DNA of 15,821 nt. It comes from UMGS1649 sp045659265 (GTDB taxonomy: Bacteria > Bacillota > Clostridia > TANB77 > CAG-465). Below, piece after piece: positions 5,367 to 12,376 of the stretch (its first letter is position 1; every line of letters begins with the position of its first letter). Where the stretch lies: the NCBI GenBank assembly GCA_045659265.1, contig JAZOWO010000121.1:1-15821 (forward strand), in the 5' to 3' direction. The position numbers and the translations under genes are program-made. The notes beneath the pieces are model-generated. The model did not search any database, was not told where the DNA came from, and worked only from the letters and a program-made list of their open reading frames with translations.

Positions 5367-6914
5367 ATGACAGGTATAATCATAGCAATTGTCGCTACAC
5401 TTGTTGTTTCAATACCTACATCTGTTTTAGTAACAAGTTCGCAAAAGAAAAAACAAGATGCTCGTGACTTAGAAAGTGCGGAAAACAGATCAAAGAAAAT
5501 GATCGATGATGCTAAACAAGAAGCTGAAAGAATTAAAAAAGACGCAATGATTGAGGCTAAAGATGAGGTTATTAAGCAAAAAGAAGAAGCAGACAGAGAG
5601 ATTAAACAAAAGAAAGCCGAAATAGAAAAAGCAGAACAAAGAATAAATCAAAGACAAGACCTAGTGGATAAAAGATTTGATTTAATCGAGGAAAAAGAAA
5701 TAAGTTTTTCTATGAAGCAACAAGCATTAGAGAAGAAAGAAAAAGAACTAGAAAACTCATTCAAAAAAGAAGAAGAGGAATTAGTTAGAATCTCTAGACT
5801 TTCGGTTGAAGATGCTAAACGTGAATTAATGGCTAGACTGGAAGATGACATGAAAACAGAAATGGCAAACTACATAGTAGACGCTCAAGCAAAAGCTAAA
5901 TTTGAAGTAGATAAAAAAGCTAAACAAATGTTAGTTGGAGCTATTCAAAGATGCGCTGCTGACCATACTTCTGAAGCAACTATATCAGTTGTAAATCTAC
6001 CAAGCGATGATATGAAAGGTAGAATTATAGGAAGAGAAGGTAGAAACATTAAATCTATTGAAACATTAACAGGAATAGATATCATAATAGATGATACTCC
6101 AGATGTAATAGTATTATCTAGCTTTGATCCAATCCGTAGAGAAGTAGCTCGTTTAGCAATTGAAAGATTAATTGCAGACGGAAGAATACATCCAGGAAAG
6201 ATTGAAGAAACAATAGAAAAAGCTAAAGTAGAAGTAGCTAATACAGTTAAGGAAGAAGGAGAAAGAGCTCTTTATGAAACAGGAGTTATTAATCTTCATC
6301 CAGACTTAATTCAATTATTAGGTAAATTAAGATATAGAACAAGTTATGGACAAAATGTTCTTAACCACTCTATAGAAGTAGCACATATAGCTGGCCTTCT
6401 AGCATCAGAATTAGGACTAGATGTAGCTTTAGCAAAACGTGCTGGACTTCTTCATGATATTGGCAAATCAGTAGACCATGAAGCAGAAGGTACACACGTA
6501 GAATTAGGTGTAGAAATACTTAAGAGATACAAAGAATCTGACGCAGTTATTAATGCAGTTCATGCTCACCACGGTGACACTGAACCAACTACAATGGAAG
6601 CTGTATTAATTCAAGCAGCAGACGCAGTATCTGCATCAAGACCTGGTGCAAGACGTGAAACTGTAGATACATATATTAAGAGATTACAGAAACTTGAAGA
6701 AATTTGTGATGGATATAAAGGTGTAGATAAATCTTATGCTATCCAAGCTGGTAGAGAAGTAAGAATTATTGTTAAACCTGAACAAGTAGATGATTCAGCT
6801 GCAACAATAATGGCAAGAAATATTGCTAAACAAATTGAAGCAGAAATGAATTACCCAGGACAAATCAAAGTAAATGTAATTCGTGAAACAAGAGCAGTTG
6901 AACTTGCAAAATAA
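5367..6914 (+). CDS. rny: Ribonuclease Y
   Basis: RNase Y is a membrane-anchored endoribonuclease that starts the decay of many mRNAs in Firmicutes. The 515-aa protein (the family is usually about 520) begins with one N-terminal transmembrane helix (residues 3-23). A long charged coiled coil follows (about 28-180), then a KH RNA-binding domain with GRIIGREGRNIKSIE (218-232), then an HD metal-dependent phosphohydrolase domain. HD residues include H334 (VLNHS), H363 and D364 (LLHDIGKS), H399/H401/H402 (HAHHGD) and the conserved segment ADAVSASRPGARR (418-430). All key residues are intact. GGAGGTAAC precedes the ATG. It is transcribed alone, from its own promoter to a strong terminator. No recA or cinA, its frequent neighbours elsewhere, lies beside it here. 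Confidence 0.98.
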   Translation: MTGIIIAIVATLVVSIPTSVLVTSSQKKKQDARDLESAENRSKKMIDDAKQEAERIKKDAMIEAKDEVIKQKEEADREIKQKKAEIEKAEQRINQRQDLVDKRFDLIEEKEISFSMKQQALEKKEKELENSFKKEEEELVRISRLSVEDAKRELMARLEDDMKTEMANYIVDAQAKAKFEVDKKAKQMLVGAIQRCAADHTSEATISVVNLPSDDMKGRIIGREGRNIKSIETLTGIDIIIDDTPDVIVLSSFDPIRREVARLAIERLIADGRIHPGKIEETIEKAKVEVANTVKEEGERALYETGVINLHPDLIQLLGKLRYRTSYGQNVLNHSIEVAHIAGLLASELGLDVALAKRAGLLHDIGKSVDHEAEGTHVELGVEILKRYKESDAVINAVHAHHGDTEPTTMEAVLIQAADAVSASRPGARRETVDTYIKRLQKLEEICDGYKGVDKSYAIQAGREVRIIVKPEQVDDSAATIMARNIAKQIEAEMNYPGQIKVNVIRETRAVELAK

Positions 6915-6924
6915 TTAAAAGAAT

Positions 6925-6960
6925 AAAAAACGCCATCAACGAAAGTTGAAGGCGTTTTTT
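6925..6960 (+). terminator. Intrinsic terminator of rny
   Basis: ACGCC, one A-A mismatch, then TCAAC pair with GTTGA, A, GGCGT around a GAAA tetraloop, preceded by an A run and followed by six T (6955-6960). It begins about ten bases after the rny stop. Confidence 0.95.
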
Positions 6961-6963
6961 ATG

Positions 6964-6992
6964 TTGTAAATTTACATAAAAAGTGGTATAAT
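6964..6992 (+). promoter_or_regulatory. Sigma-A promoter of the 201-aa gene
   Basis: TTGTAA at 6964-6969 and a perfect TATAAT at 6987-6992 with a 17-base spacer. It starts only four bases after the rny terminator. Confidence 0.82.
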
Positions 6993-7044
6993 GTGTACGT
7001 TAATATAAATTTCTGATCCAAGTAATTACGAAGGAGGTTTAGGC

Positions 7045-7650
7045 ATGTTTAGGAAGAAGTCATTTATATATAACTGGTGGGTTGGAACTGAAAGCGAAAG
7101 ACGGTGGTTTGTAGATATTTTTAGCAAAGAACCGCTAACAAGTGATTGCATTATAGTTGGTCAAATTAATTCTCATTTTTATGATATTGAAACCAGCAGA
7201 CATCCTGTGGTTAAAGTAACTAGAAGTGGAGTAATAACATCCAGCGGAAGATTTTATCCTTTCTCTACAGCACATCCGTTATACATGATGTATCTTAATG
7301 AAATTCATAGCAAAGAAAGAGGAGTGGTAGCATTTAATTGGTGTAACGACAAATCATCTGAAAACTGTATACAAGCAGATGTAGTATTTCCTAATGGAGA
7401 ATGTAAGGAAAATATTGTTTTTGATTTTATACCAATTTTGGATGAGTACAATAATTTTCTTGGGTTTTCTGAAACGCTTCAGTGTAGAGTTGTACTTCAA
7501 ACTTTTGATACAAGACCTTTTAGACCAGAATATAAAGGTTGGGTGTCTCCGAATGAAGTAAAAGAATCTGCATATAAGCTTTTTGAAAAAAGAAAAGGGC
7601 TTGTAAAAGACATGGCAAAACTTTTTAAGAATCTAAAAAAAGAATCTTAA
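7045..7650 (+). CDS. Hypothetical 201-aa soluble protein, function unknown
   Basis: I do not recognise this protein. It has no signal peptide or clear membrane span. It opens with an aromatic-rich stretch (FIYNWWVGTESERRWFVDIF, residues 7-26). The middle contains VVKVTRSGVITSSGRFYPF, which looks like paired beta strands, and HPLYMMYLNEIHSKE, which looks helical. It ends in a strongly basic tail (KGLVKDMAKLFKNLKKES) that might bind nucleic acid or acidic lipid. Cys residues occur at about 35, 100, 107, 119 and 146 with no metal-binding spacing. The strong ribosome site AAGGAGGT six bases before the ATG, the consensus promoter and the terminator all argue for a real, well-expressed single gene. 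The context (rny upstream, folC downstream) gives no functional hint. Confidence 0.8.
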   Translation: MFRKKSFIYNWWVGTESERRWFVDIFSKEPLTSDCIIVGQINSHFYDIETSRHPVVKVTRSGVITSSGRFYPFSTAHPLYMMYLNEIHSKERGVVAFNWCNDKSSENCIQADVVFPNGECKENIVFDFIPILDEYNNFLGFSETLQCRVVLQTFDTRPFRPEYKGWVSPNEVKESAYKLFEKRKGLVKDMAKLFKNLKKES

Positions 7651-7655
7651 TGAAT

Positions 7656-7701
7656 AAAAGGTATAACTTAAATTAACGTTTAAGTTGTACCTTTTATTTT
7701 T
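7656..7701 (+). terminator. Intrinsic terminator of the 201-aa gene
   Basis: AAAAGGTATAACTTAAA (7656-7672) pairs with TTTAAGTTGTACCTTTT (7679-7695) over 17 bp with one T-G pair and a six-base loop. ATTTTT follows. It begins six bases after the stop codon. Confidence 0.92.
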
Positions 7702-7719
7702 ATACAACCAAAGATATTA

Positions 7720-7749
7720 TTGTAATTTATATTTTGTTTGTAATATAAT
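7720..7749 (+). promoter_or_regulatory. Sigma-A promoter of folC
   Basis: TTGTAA at 7720-7725 and a perfect TATAAT at 7744-7749, spacer 18 bases. The leader to the folC ATG is about 35 bases. Confidence 0.75.
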
Positions 7750-7792
7750 TATGAAATAGAATAAGTAAAATTACAAAAGAAAAGGTGAAATA

Positions 7793-9094
7793 ATGATAGA
7801 TATAAACTCGTATTTCGATAACGCATATCGAGGAAGTAAAAATCCGGATTTGTTAAAGATAAAAGAATTCTTAAAGTTATATGATAGTCCAGAAACCAAA
7901 CTTAAATGTATACATATAGCTGGAACTAATGGAAAAGGTAGTTGCACAGAAATGGTAAGTAACATCCTTGAAAAGCAAGGCTATACAGTAGGTAAGTTTA
8001 TAACACCGCATTTAATAAATTACAATGAAAGAATTAGCGTAAATAGCGTGCATATAACAGATGAAGAATTAGAAGAATTAATATTAGAATTGCAACCAAA
8101 AATGGAGGAATTTGCTATAAATGCAGGTGTAAAATTATCATATTTTGAGATAATAACAATAATTGCGTTCATATATTATACAAGAAAAAATGTAGACTTT
8201 GCAGTCTTAGAAACAGGTTTGGGCGGAATAGACGATGCAACTAACATAATAACAAATACACTTGTATCTGTAATATCTTCAGTAGATTATGATCATACAA
8301 AAATTTTAGGAGACACACTTACAGAAATAGCTAAAAAGAAAGCTGGAATAATTAAACCAAATTCACATACAGTTATATATAAATTAGCAGATGAAGCAAT
8401 GTATGTAGTTAAAGAAAAATGTAAGAAAGAAAACAACACGTTACATGTAATAACAGATAAACATATATCTGGATATATATATAATGAAGATTACCAGTAT
8501 TTTGATTACACAACATTACCTAATGTAGCTGTAAATCTAAAAGGAAAGAAACAGGTAGAAAATGCAAGCGTTTGCATAGAAGTAATGAATATATTAAATA
8601 GTATGGGATATAAAGTTTCAAATGAAGCTATATATGAAGGATTAAGAACAGTAGTGCATAAAGCTAGAATGGAAAAAATATCTGAGTTTCCAGATATATA
8701 TTATGATGGTGCGCACAACGTTCCAGCAATGAAAAGCTTTTTAGATATAACAAAAATGTATTATAAAGAAGAAAAGAGAATATATATTGTATCAATATTA
8801 AAAAGAAAAGATTATTCTAAAATGTTAAAGATACTTTTAGAAGATAAAGATGCAACAATAATATTAACATCTGGAGTTGAAGATAAGAAATATGCAACAT
8901 CACAAATGTTATATGAAGAAGTATTGAAAAATAATAGAGGACCAAATGTATTAATGAAATCTTTAGATGAAGCATTAGAATACGCGTTTAATAAAAGATT
9001 AGATTCAGTATCTTTTGTAATAGGAAGTTTTTATACATATGGAAAGGTTATAAATAAAATTAAAGAGCTAAAAGAAAAATGTCGTAAAATGTAA
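7793..9094 (+). CDS. folC: Folylpolyglutamate synthase / dihydrofolate synthase
   Basis: FolC uses ATP to add glutamate to folates (and in many bacteria to dihydropteroate), acting in the cytosol. The 433-aa length is typical. It has the Mur-ligase fold: the P-loop AGTNGKGSC (43-51), TPHL (71-74), FEI (118-120), ETGLGGIDDATN (140-151), DYDHTKILGDT (165-175) with probable metal ligand H168, and KKKAGIIKP (181-189) whose K183 is the residue usually carbamylated. The C-terminal domain has YYDGAHN (303-309), which marks folate-type rather than cell-wall ligases. One small oddity is GGIDDATN where GGRLDATN is more usual. The start ATG is preceded by AAAAGGTG. Whether it is bifunctional cannot be told; no other folate gene is in the window. 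Confidence 0.95.
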   Translation: MIDINSYFDNAYRGSKNPDLLKIKEFLKLYDSPETKLKCIHIAGTNGKGSCTEMVSNILEKQGYTVGKFITPHLINYNERISVNSVHITDEELEELILELQPKMEEFAINAGVKLSYFEIITIIAFIYYTRKNVDFAVLETGLGGIDDATNIITNTLVSVISSVDYDHTKILGDTLTEIAKKKAGIIKPNSHTVIYKLADEAMYVVKEKCKKENNTLHVITDKHISGYIYNEDYQYFDYTTLPNVAVNLKGKKQVENASVCIEVMNILNSMGYKVSNEAIYEGLRTVVHKARMEKISEFPDIYYDGAHNVPAMKSFLDITKMYYKEEKRIYIVSILKRKDYSKMLKILLEDKDATIILTSGVEDKKYATSQMLYEEVLKNNRGPNVLMKSLDEALEYAFNKRLDSVSFVIGSFYTYGKVINKIKELKEKCRKM

Positions 9095-9129
9095 ATGGAT
9101 ACTTTGCTAGAACAGCAAGGTATCCGTTT
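9093..9129 (+). terminator. Hairpin terminator after folC
   Basis: A perfect 16-bp stem (9093-9108 with 9114-9129, including some G-U pairs) around the loop AGAAC, starting within the folC stop codon. The following T tract is weak (TTTAATTTAT), so efficiency is uncertain. Confidence 0.75.
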
Positions 9130-9157
9130 AATTTATACAATAAAAAAATAAAACTTG

Positions 9158-9186
9158 TTTACAACAAAAATATAAATCATTAAAAT
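9158..9186 (+). promoter_or_regulatory. Probable sigma-A promoter of the GNAT gene
   Basis: TTTACA at 9158-9163 and TAAAAT at 9181-9186 with a 17-base spacer, about 40 bases before the preferred GNAT start. Confidence 0.6.
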
Positions 9187-9234
9187 GTAAGTATAGTTAT
9201 TCTTAGCAAACACATAATAGTTTTGGTGATGTTT

Positions 9235-9699
9235 ATGAGAATAAGATTATTAAAGAAAAATGAAATAAAAGAAGTAGCTAAACTTTTAACAGAAGCATAT
9301 GAAAGTGAGACAAAGGATAGGAGATGGAGTGAAAAGTATGCAGAAAAGTACATATGGTTGCTATATAGAATGTGTAGTAAATTGTGCTTTGTTGCAGTTG
9401 AGTATGGTAAAATAGTAGGAGTAACATTAAATGTAATTATGCCGGAATTTAATAAAGAGGTAATAGAATCTAGAGTGCTTGTAGTTCATCCGGATTATAG
9501 AAGAAAGAAAATAGGAACAAAATTAATTACAAGAGTGTGTACAAAAGCATTAAATGACTATGGTGTAGAGGAAATGGAAAGCAGTATTTACACATTAACT
9601 AATTTTCCTATTACATGGTATGAATGTTTAGGCTTTAGAACTAAGAAGTATTATGAGACTACAAGAGCAAATATAGCAAACATATTAAACAAAGTTTAA
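9235..9699 (+). CDS. GNAT family N-acetyltransferase
   Basis: A 154-aa acetyl-CoA-dependent acetyltransferase of the GNAT fold; the acceptor is unknown. The central VLVVHPDYRRKKIGTKLITRV carries the acetyl-CoA pyrophosphate-binding pattern (RRKKIGTKL, compare RxxGxG/A). The C-terminal WYECLGFRTKKYYE is the usual strand and aromatic block near the end of these enzymes. An N-terminal helix pair with KDRRWSEKYAEKYIW precedes the core. I chose the ATG at 9235 because GGTGAT lies four bases upstream, as in neighbouring genes. TTG, GTG and ATG codons at 9223, 9226 and 9229 are in the same frame and could add up to four residues. Its end and that of the opposing polymerase gene are 11 bases apart. 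Confidence 0.85.
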   Translation: MRIRLLKKNEIKEVAKLLTEAYESETKDRRWSEKYAEKYIWLLYRMCSKLCFVAVEYGKIVGVTLNVIMPEFNKEVIESRVLVVHPDYRRKKIGTKLITRVCTKALNDYGVEEMESSIYTLTNFPITWYECLGFRTKKYYETTRANIANILNKV

Positions 9700-9711
9700 T
9701 GTTTGCTATAT
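9671..9711. terminator. Hairpin between the convergent GNAT and polymerase genes
   Basis: ATATAGCAAACA and TTAAAC on the 5' side pair with GTTTAA and TGTTTGCTATAT on the 3' side, about 18 bp with a two-base bulge and an AAA loop. Most of the 5' arm is inside the GNAT coding region. It has no U tract on either side, so it may act as an mRNA end protector or an inefficient terminator rather than a canonical one. Confidence 0.5.
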
Positions 9712-10916
9712 CAATCAATATTTGTATCGTTATTATCCTTGTTGCGATGTATTAGAGAAGCACGAGTAATAATATGAGAATTGCTAAATTTATTAAGTAT
9801 ATTATCTACTGTTTTATCTAATTTTTGTTCTTTTTCGTTAAATGTTTCAAATAGATTTAATTGAGTTGTTTCGTCTGGTTCTAGATTGCTAAGACTTATA
9901 CCAATAAGTCTTAGTGGTTCACCTTTATACATTTTATTAAATATGTTTTTACAGTCCTTAAAAATCTCATTAGTACCATTAGTAGCAAAATCTATAGTTT
10001 GAGCCATTGAATATACTTTGAAATTACTAGTTTTTAATGTAACTGTTATGGTATTTGCCTTCATAGATTCTTTTCTAAGTCTATTACAGGTATCTTGAAC
10101 AACATCTAATATAAATGAATATATGTCATCTATATTAGTTAAATCTGTTACAGAAGTTTTACTGTGACCAACGGATTTAGGAGTTTCTTTTTTGCTATGA
10201 CGTTCATCTATATCTTTCCCCCAAGCGTAGTTGTACAAGTCTTCTCCTTGAGATTTTAGATGAGCTCGTAAGATAGTGATATCTGTATGAGCAAGTTTGT
10301 ATACAGTATCAATTCCTAAAGTTTTAAGTTTAGCAGCCGTCTTACCGCCTAATAGAAACATGTTTTCTATAGGTAGTGGCCAAAATTTTTCTTTAATTTC
10401 TGAAATATATAATGTATGTATTTTATTTGGTTTTTCAAAATCGCTTGCTACCTTTGCAAGATATTTAGTATCGGATATACCAATGTTTACGGTAAAGCCG
10501 AGTTCGTTAAAAATTCTATCTTTAATGTTATTTGCAACTTCCATAACACTACCTAAAAGTGGAATGTATGTAATAAAACATTCATCTATAGAATATGGTT
10601 CGATTTCATCAGAGAAATCTTCTAAAAGTTTTCTTAATTTAAGACTTTCCTTCTCGTAATAACTGTGATTAGGCGGAACACATACTAAATCTGGACATTT
10701 TTTAACAGCAGAAAAAATAGGTTCACCTGTTTTTACCCCCATATCTTTAGCTGGTTTAGATTTAGCAAGGATAATTCCAGTTCTGTTTTTAGGATCACCT
10801 GCTACCGCTGAAGGAATATTTCTTAAGTCGGTTGATTCACCTTCTTTTAATCTTTTAACGGCCTCCCATGAAAGAAATGCGTTGTTAACATCTATATGAA
10901 AATATATCTTAGACAT
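9711..10916 (-). CDS. dinB: Y-family DNA polymerase (DinB/Pol IV type)
   Basis: Error-prone translesion polymerase of the DinB/UmuC family. The 401-aa protein starts at MSKIYFHIDVNNAFLSWEA. D9 and D111/E112 (in YSIDECF) are the catalytic carboxylates, and F14 matches the steric gate position. NRTGIILAKSKPAK (44-57) is the conserved finger-region segment, and FLLGGKTAAKLKTLGI lies in the HhH thumb. A QLNLF clamp-binding motif (352-356) sits near the C-terminus. I chose the ATG at 10914-10916, preceded by GGTGAATAA; a 15-residue upstream extension in frame would run through the promoter. The DVNNAF form, rather than DMDAFF, is typical of a subgroup common in Clostridia. A consensus promoter with a LexA-type box lies upstream, fitting SOS control. 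It converges on the GNAT gene and diverges from the DprA-like gene. Confidence 0.93.
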   Translation of the reverse strand: MSKIYFHIDVNNAFLSWEAVKRLKEGESTDLRNIPSAVAGDPKNRTGIILAKSKPAKDMGVKTGEPIFSAVKKCPDLVCVPPNHSYYEKESLKLRKLLEDFSDEIEPYSIDECFITYIPLLGSVMEVANNIKDRIFNELGFTVNIGISDTKYLAKVASDFEKPNKIHTLYISEIKEKFWPLPIENMFLLGGKTAAKLKTLGIDTVYKLAHTDITILRAHLKSQGEDLYNYAWGKDIDERHSKKETPKSVGHSKTSVTDLTNIDDIYSFILDVVQDTCNRLRKESMKANTITVTLKTSNFKVYSMAQTIDFATNGTNEIFKDCKNIFNKMYKGEPLRLIGISLSNLEPDETTQLNLFETFNEKEQKLDKTVDNILNKFSNSHIITRASLIHRNKDNNDTNID

Positions 10917-10932
10917 TTTATTCACCAAAAAT

Positions 10933-10961
10933 ATTATACAAACACTTGTTCTTAATGTCAA
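10933..10961 (-). promoter_or_regulatory. Consensus sigma-A promoter of the Y-family polymerase gene
   Basis: The complement of 10956-10961 reads TTGACA and the complement of 10933-10938 reads TATAAT, both perfect, with a 17-base spacer. Such a strong promoter usually needs repression for an error-prone polymerase. Confidence 0.9.
10939..10952 (-). promoter_or_regulatory. LexA-type operator within the polymerase promoter
   Basis: The spacer contains AGAACAAGTGTTTG (complement of 10939-10952), a near-palindrome matching the GAAC-N4-GTTC core of Gram-positive LexA boxes in all but one core base. It fills the -10/-35 spacer, where bound repressor would block RNA polymerase. It may also affect the divergent DprA-like gene. 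Confidence 0.7.
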
Positions 10962-10984
10962 GAGGAAGTTTCTGGAGGTGCAGT

Positions 10985-11239
10985 ATGAAGGTCTATGTAT
11001 TAGAACCTAAAAATAACATTGAGCTTTGTAAATATTTAAGAGATAAAAAAGTATATGAAAAAAATCTAACCTTAGCGGATGTAGTTATAGTAGACAAAGC
11101 ATTAAATGTTAGAAGGTCTCTAGATATTATAGACATAGCATTAATGCATGGCAAAGAAATACTTTGTATAAAGAATGAGTTTGCTAAAGAATACTATGTT
11201 TGTAACTATCTTATTAAAGATGGAGCTAAATATATATGA
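10985..11239 (+). CDS. Small protein resembling the C-terminal half of the DprA/Smf Rossmann domain
   Basis: An 84-aa protein. It begins with a beta strand (MKVYVLEP). LADVVIVDKA (about 37-46), SLDIIDIALMHGKEILCI (52-69) and NYLIKDGAKYI (74-84) follow, in the order of the DprA segments SDAVIVVEA, SLITARLALEQGREVFAVPG and NRLIREGAKLV. DprA loads RecA on single-stranded DNA during transformation; here only the end of that fold is present, and the SGS and PG motifs are replaced. So it could be a remnant, a stand-alone mini-protein with a new role, or an unrelated Rossmann-like protein. I chose the ATG at 10985 because GGAGGTG lies upstream; the TTG at 10946 lies inside the LexA-type box. It diverges from the Y-family polymerase gene and may share that operator. 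Confidence 0.7.
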   Translation: MKVYVLEPKNNIELCKYLRDKKVYEKNLTLADVVIVDKALNVRRSLDIIDIALMHGKEILCIKNEFAKEYYVCNYLIKDGAKYI

Positions 11240-11279
11240 TTAGATAATCCAAAAAACTTCAATTAAAACTCTCTCAATT

Positions 11280-11300
11280 TTTTACACCCTGGGTGAAAAA
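11280..11300 (+). promoter_or_regulatory. Palindromic operator candidate in the KilA-N gene promoter
   Basis: TTTT, A, CACCC, T, GGGTG, A, AAAA forms a 21-base inverted repeat with one central base and one A-A mismatch pair. It overlaps the -35 box and the start of the spacer of the promoter at 11281-11309. A one-base loop makes an RNA hairpin unlikely, so a dimeric repressor site on DNA is the better reading. Confidence 0.65.
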
Positions 11301-11309
11301 TTATATACA
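11281..11309 (+). promoter_or_regulatory. Sigma-A promoter of the KilA-N gene
   Basis: TTTACA at 11281-11286 and TATACA at 11304-11309 with a 17-base spacer. The leader is about 90 bases and AT-rich, with no strong structure seen. Confidence 0.7.
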
Positions 11310-11406
11310 GTATTAATATAGAAAGTTCTACCCTAAAACATCATAAAAGTAATAAGAAAAAACAACATGTAATAAGAAATATTAATAGTGGGAAGGGTGA
11401 CGTAAT

Positions 11407-12291
11407 TTGAATAAAAACATAGTAAAAACGGAAATAATTGTTAAAGAAAATAAAATAGGGATAATGAGAGTTGGAAATGTGAATTATATTTCACTTACAG
11501 ATTTAGCTAAATGTTCTATAGAAGACGAACCATCAGATATTATAAGAAATTGGATGTCTAATAGAAATTCTTTTGAATATTATGGATTATGGGAAATAAT
11601 TAATAATGAAAATTTTAATTTCGTGGAATTCCACAGAATTAAACTGGAAGATGCAGCGTATAATAGATTTAGCATGACGCCAAGGAAATGGAAAAATAAT
11701 TTTAATGCAATTGGTATAATTCCTAGTTCTGGAAAATATAGTTTAGGAACATTTGCTCATCCGGATATAGCATTTGAATTTGCAAGTTGGTTATCCCCAG
11801 AATTTAAATTATACTTAATAAAAGAATTTGAAAGACTAAAATCTAATGAAGCTTATCAAGAAAAGATTGAGTGGAAAGCAAACAGAATACTGTCGAAAGC
11901 TAACTATCTTATTCATACAGATGCAATTAAAAATTATATTATTCCCAATTTAACAGAAGAACAAAAGAATTATATTTATGCAAGTGAAGCGGATGTGCTA
12001 AATGTATCGCTTTTTGGAATGACAGCAAAAGAGTGGAGAGAAAGAAATCCCGAACTTGCAAAAGATGGGAATATTAGAGATTATACCGATTTGTTACATT
12101 TGATAATATTAAATAATCTAGAAAATATTAATGCAGAATATATAAAAAATAAAATTCCTCAAAAGGATAGACTAATCCTATTAAATGAATCTGCAAAAAA
12201 TCAAATTAAAATATTGAAGGAAAATAAAAATATAAAAGAGTTAGAAAATTTAGAACAAGAAATAGAAAAAGTACATTTATTGGAAGGCTGA
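11407..12291 (+). CDS. KilA-N domain protein
   Basis: A 294-aa protein with an N-terminal KilA-N domain, a DNA-binding module common in phages and genomic islands and also found in free-standing bacterial genes. The domain (about residues 14-135) carries YISLTDLAK, EDEPSDIIRNWMSNRNSFEY, GLWEIINNENFNFVEFHRI and TFAHPDIAFEFASWLSPEFK. The C-terminal part (about 150-290) has NYLIHTDAIKNYIIP and ASEADVLNVSLFGMTAKEW, a second conserved block often paired with KilA-N, and ends in a charged coiled helix. Start is a TTG after the strong site GAAGGGTGAC; the first in-frame ATG is about 19 codons later and would cut into the domain. It has its own promoter with a palindromic operator candidate and its own terminator. 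No phage structural or integrase gene is nearby. Its function is unknown. Confidence 0.9.
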   Translation: MNKNIVKTEIIVKENKIGIMRVGNVNYISLTDLAKCSIEDEPSDIIRNWMSNRNSFEYYGLWEIINNENFNFVEFHRIKLEDAAYNRFSMTPRKWKNNFNAIGIIPSSGKYSLGTFAHPDIAFEFASWLSPEFKLYLIKEFERLKSNEAYQEKIEWKANRILSKANYLIHTDAIKNYIIPNLTEEQKNYIYASEADVLNVSLFGMTAKEWRERNPELAKDGNIRDYTDLLHLIILNNLENINAEYIKNKIPQKDRLILLNESAKNQIKILKENKNIKELENLEQEIEKVHLLEG

Positions 12292-12304
12292 GCTGAAAAT
12301 AATA

Positions 12305-12346
12305 AAAAAATATAAAGTAACAGAAATGTGTTGCTTTATATTTTTT
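12305..12346. terminator. Bidirectional terminator between the KilA-N gene and spoIVA
   Basis: An 18-bp stem (12305-12322 with 12329-12346, one T-G pair) around a six-base loop, with A and T runs on both sides. It can serve both convergent genes. Confidence 0.88.
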
Positions 12347-12376
12347 ATTATTTATATTTTTACTATCTCGTATCTG

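Noticed and set aside
10917..10961. A 15-residue N-terminal extension of the Y-family polymerase
   Set aside because: It would run through the consensus promoter and the LexA-type box. The ATG at 10916 has a ribosome site and matches the family's start.
10946..10984. A TTG start giving a 97-aa form of the DprA-like protein
   Set aside because: It lies within the LexA-type box and has no ribosome site; the ATG at 10985 has GGAGGTG upstream.
11407..12291. The KilA-N gene as the trace of a prophage
   Set aside because: No integrase, phage structural gene, attachment site or repeat flanks it; its neighbours are chromosomal genes.
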